Below are positions 62,505 to 64,000 of a stretch of 64,000 nucleotides of DNA, piece by piece. Made by a program: the position numbers and the translations under genes. The notes below the pieces were generated by a model. It worked only from the letters and a program-made list of their open reading frames with translations. It did no database searches and had not been told where the DNA came from. This DNA is from Rhodamnia argentea (lineage: Eukaryota > Streptophyta > Magnoliopsida > Myrtales > Myrtaceae), in NCBI RefSeq assembly GCF_020921035.1, contig NC_063157.1, forward strand, positions 25,168,985 through 25,232,984. The letters run 5' to 3'. Within the stretch, counting starts at the first letter, position 1, and each line of letters begins with the position of its first letter.

Positions 62505-62655
62505 GATGGGCCGTCCTGCAACTGTTTTAGGCCCATTAAGCGTCCCGCTTGCTTCTCTTTCTACCTCCGTCCACCGTTTGATGGGCCGTAGTGCAACTGT
62601 TTTAGGCCCATTAAAACGACCCGCTTGCTTCTTTTTCTTCCTCCGTCCACTGTAC
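62505..62655 (+). promoter_or_regulatory. Tandemly duplicated promoter module with site II (TGGGCC/GGCCCA) boxes
   Basis: Two ~75-bp units (62505-62579, 62580-62655) each hold 'gatgggccgt', then 'gcaactgttttaggcccatt', then a pyrimidine-rich 'cccgcttgcttct' tail. TGGGCC and its complement GGCCCA are plant site II elements bound by TCP factors in promoters of growth and housekeeping genes. They lie 50-200 bp before the methyltransferase ATG. Confidence 0.7.
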
Positions 62656-62704
62656 TTGCGACCCCTCTGAACGCTTCCCATCGGAGCTTACAGAGTATAC
62701 AGCC

Positions 62705-64000
62705 ATGGCCGGCGACCGCGAAGAGGATGAGGAAGACCTAGTTTGCTTGGACGCGTCTTTCTTCATCAATGACAAGTACGCTCTTTTCTCTGTATATGTG
62801 CCTTCGCTGGTGTGTGTATAGTCTCTTTCCTCTTCATTTTTGCTGACGATGATCGTGAAATGGTGCTTGGTGCAGCTACCAGCTGACCAAATTCACGTTT
62901 GGGTCGCAAGTTCTTGAGCTGTACTGTCTTCAGTCCGCTTCAAGTGAGTTCCTTTCTTCGACTGCTCAAATCAGCAAGCCAATTGGGTTTATTCATCTTG
63001 TAGCACGTAGTGGCGGATTTCGATTTTCTGTTCTCTCGATAGCGGAAGGTTAATTTGGGAATCTCTAATGATAGTGGATCATGCCTTGTCTGTTCATTGA
63101 CAAGAGAAGTTCTGTTCTATTCGTTGGCTATGTAAACCTGTAGGAAATTAGCTATGATATACTGCCATCTACAATTATGCAAGAGATAGTAAATGAATAG
63201 AAGGAGAAGAAGAAGAAGTAGAGTGTAGGTTTTAGGGGAACAAAATGTGGGTGAACTTTTAATTGGGTATGCATTATGCTCGAGCACACACAATATACCA
63301 ATTGCATAATATGCTTGAGGTGATTAGTGCCACTAGAAAGCATTTCAGAGTCAACTGGGACGACATTCCCTTGTCAACGAGATTCGTAATCCAGGTGATG
63401 CTTAATTTCTTATGCTGACTGCTTATGAGGCAGCTGATTTTGATCTGACGGGGCAGCTGGTATGGCCTGGAGCTATGCTTTTGAATGAGTATCTCTCGAA
63501 GAACGTTGACTTGCTCCGAGGTTGTTCTGTCATTGAACTAGGCTCTGGGGTCGGTGAGTGATCTTTGAAATCAGTCTCGTGTTTTTCTCTTTGTTAGATG
63601 GAAGATGACTGGTTATGTAAGCTAATTGGTACCTCATGAAAATCAGGTATAACAGGAATCCTTTGCAGTAGATTTTGTTGTGAAGTCGTGTTGACTGACC
63701 ATAATGATGAAGTTCTCAAGGCAAGTAACCGAGAGTGAATTCTGGTTCAGAGTTTGTGGAGTTCTGTGATTGAGTTCTGATATTGGACATTTTGCGCATC
63801 CTGCTTGCTCAGATTTTGCAGAAAAACATAGAGCTGCATTCTTCTTCCAAGAGTTACCGTAATTGCACAGGTGAGAGAAATTAGTGTTGAGAAAGTTAGT
63901 TGTTTGGAGGGCTGATATGTTCTTTTTCTGATTTCTCGTGTTCAGGATTAGTGGCTGAGAAGCTAGAATGGGGAAATATTGATCAGATCGAGCACATTTT
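62705..64000 (+). CDS. METTL21-like (Methyltransf_16) protein methyltransferase, 5' part, runs off the window
   Basis: Exons 62705-62775, 62876-62943, 63434-63553, 63647-63720, 63813-63870 and 63946 to beyond 64000, all in phase. The N-terminus is MAGDREEDEEDLVCLDASFF; then YQLTKFTFGSQVLELYCLQS; then DLTGQLVWPGAMLLNEYLS, the approach to SAM typical of the family. Motif I is CSVIELGSGVGITGILCSR, the SAM-binding glycine loop, and VVLTDHNDEVLKILQKNIEL holds the acidic residue that binds the ribose. This identifies a class I SAM-dependent methyltransferase of the METTL21/EEF-KMT type, which usually methylates lysines on translation factors or chaperones. Its substrate cannot be told. The intron after 63720 starts with GC (GCAAGT) rather than GT; using the nearby GT would break the frame. 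The catalytic C-terminal half lies outside the window. Confidence 0.88.

Noticed and set aside
1-64000. CRISPR array, bacterial operon or viral genome segment
   Set aside because: No regularly spaced direct repeats, no operons, no viral gene order; all supported genes are spliced or intronless plant nuclear genes.

Overview
This is a stretch of plant nuclear genome, almost certainly a eudicot. The evidence is GT-AG spliced genes with many small exons, AT-rich introns and spacers, CT/GA microsatellites in 5' leaders, MITE and foldback debris, and plant-specific families (SCAB, PLS-class PPR, NPF transporter, DC1 domain, site II promoter boxes). Repeat style fits a woody rosid, perhaps Myrtales, but that is only an impression. 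I see no bacterial, organellar or viral genes, no CRISPR array and no tRNA or rRNA gene.

Layout. (1) 749-7309, minus: a stomatal closure-related actin-binding protein (SCAB1-like), rebuilt as 12 coding exons and 495 aa, with a 5' UTR intron and G-box sites upstream. (2) 8.5-12.6 kb: gene-free repeat-rich spacer with a foldback element carrying a GC-rich insert. (3) 13007-16677, plus: Golgi-type glycosyltransferase-like protein, 3 exons, 627 aa, with a MITE in intron 1. (4) About 17.8-18.3 kb: broken DC1 zinc-finger pseudogene. (5) 18409-20862, minus: intronless PPR protein of 817 aa. (6) 21685-23833 or further, minus: NPF transporter with an unresolved first exon. (7) 25.0-28.85 kb: graveyard of transporter pseudogenes (an inverted NPF copy, a displaced NPF 3' end, two decayed polyol/sugar transporter 5' ends) ending in a perfect 24-bp snap-back palindrome. 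(8) 29205-53648, plus: the proteasome adaptor ECM29, 35 coding exons over 24 kb, 1809 aa, every splice phase checked by hand. (9) 53.6-58.9 kb: gene-free spacer with a possible solo LTR and a foldback repeat. (10) 58972-61717, plus: a small 119-aa protein of unknown function, 6 exons. (11) 62705 to the window end, plus: 5' part of a METTL21-like (Methyltransf_16) methyltransferase with a GC-AG intron and a duplicated site II promoter.

The genes do not form a pathway; this is ordinary plant chromosome-arm sequence with unrelated housekeeping and regulatory genes. The most interesting observations are structural: a 73-bp tandem duplication that copies a splice acceptor in ECM29, the snap-back palindrome, the rearranged transporter pseudogene cluster, and the duplicated promoter module. 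I did not find a convincing undescribed biological system.
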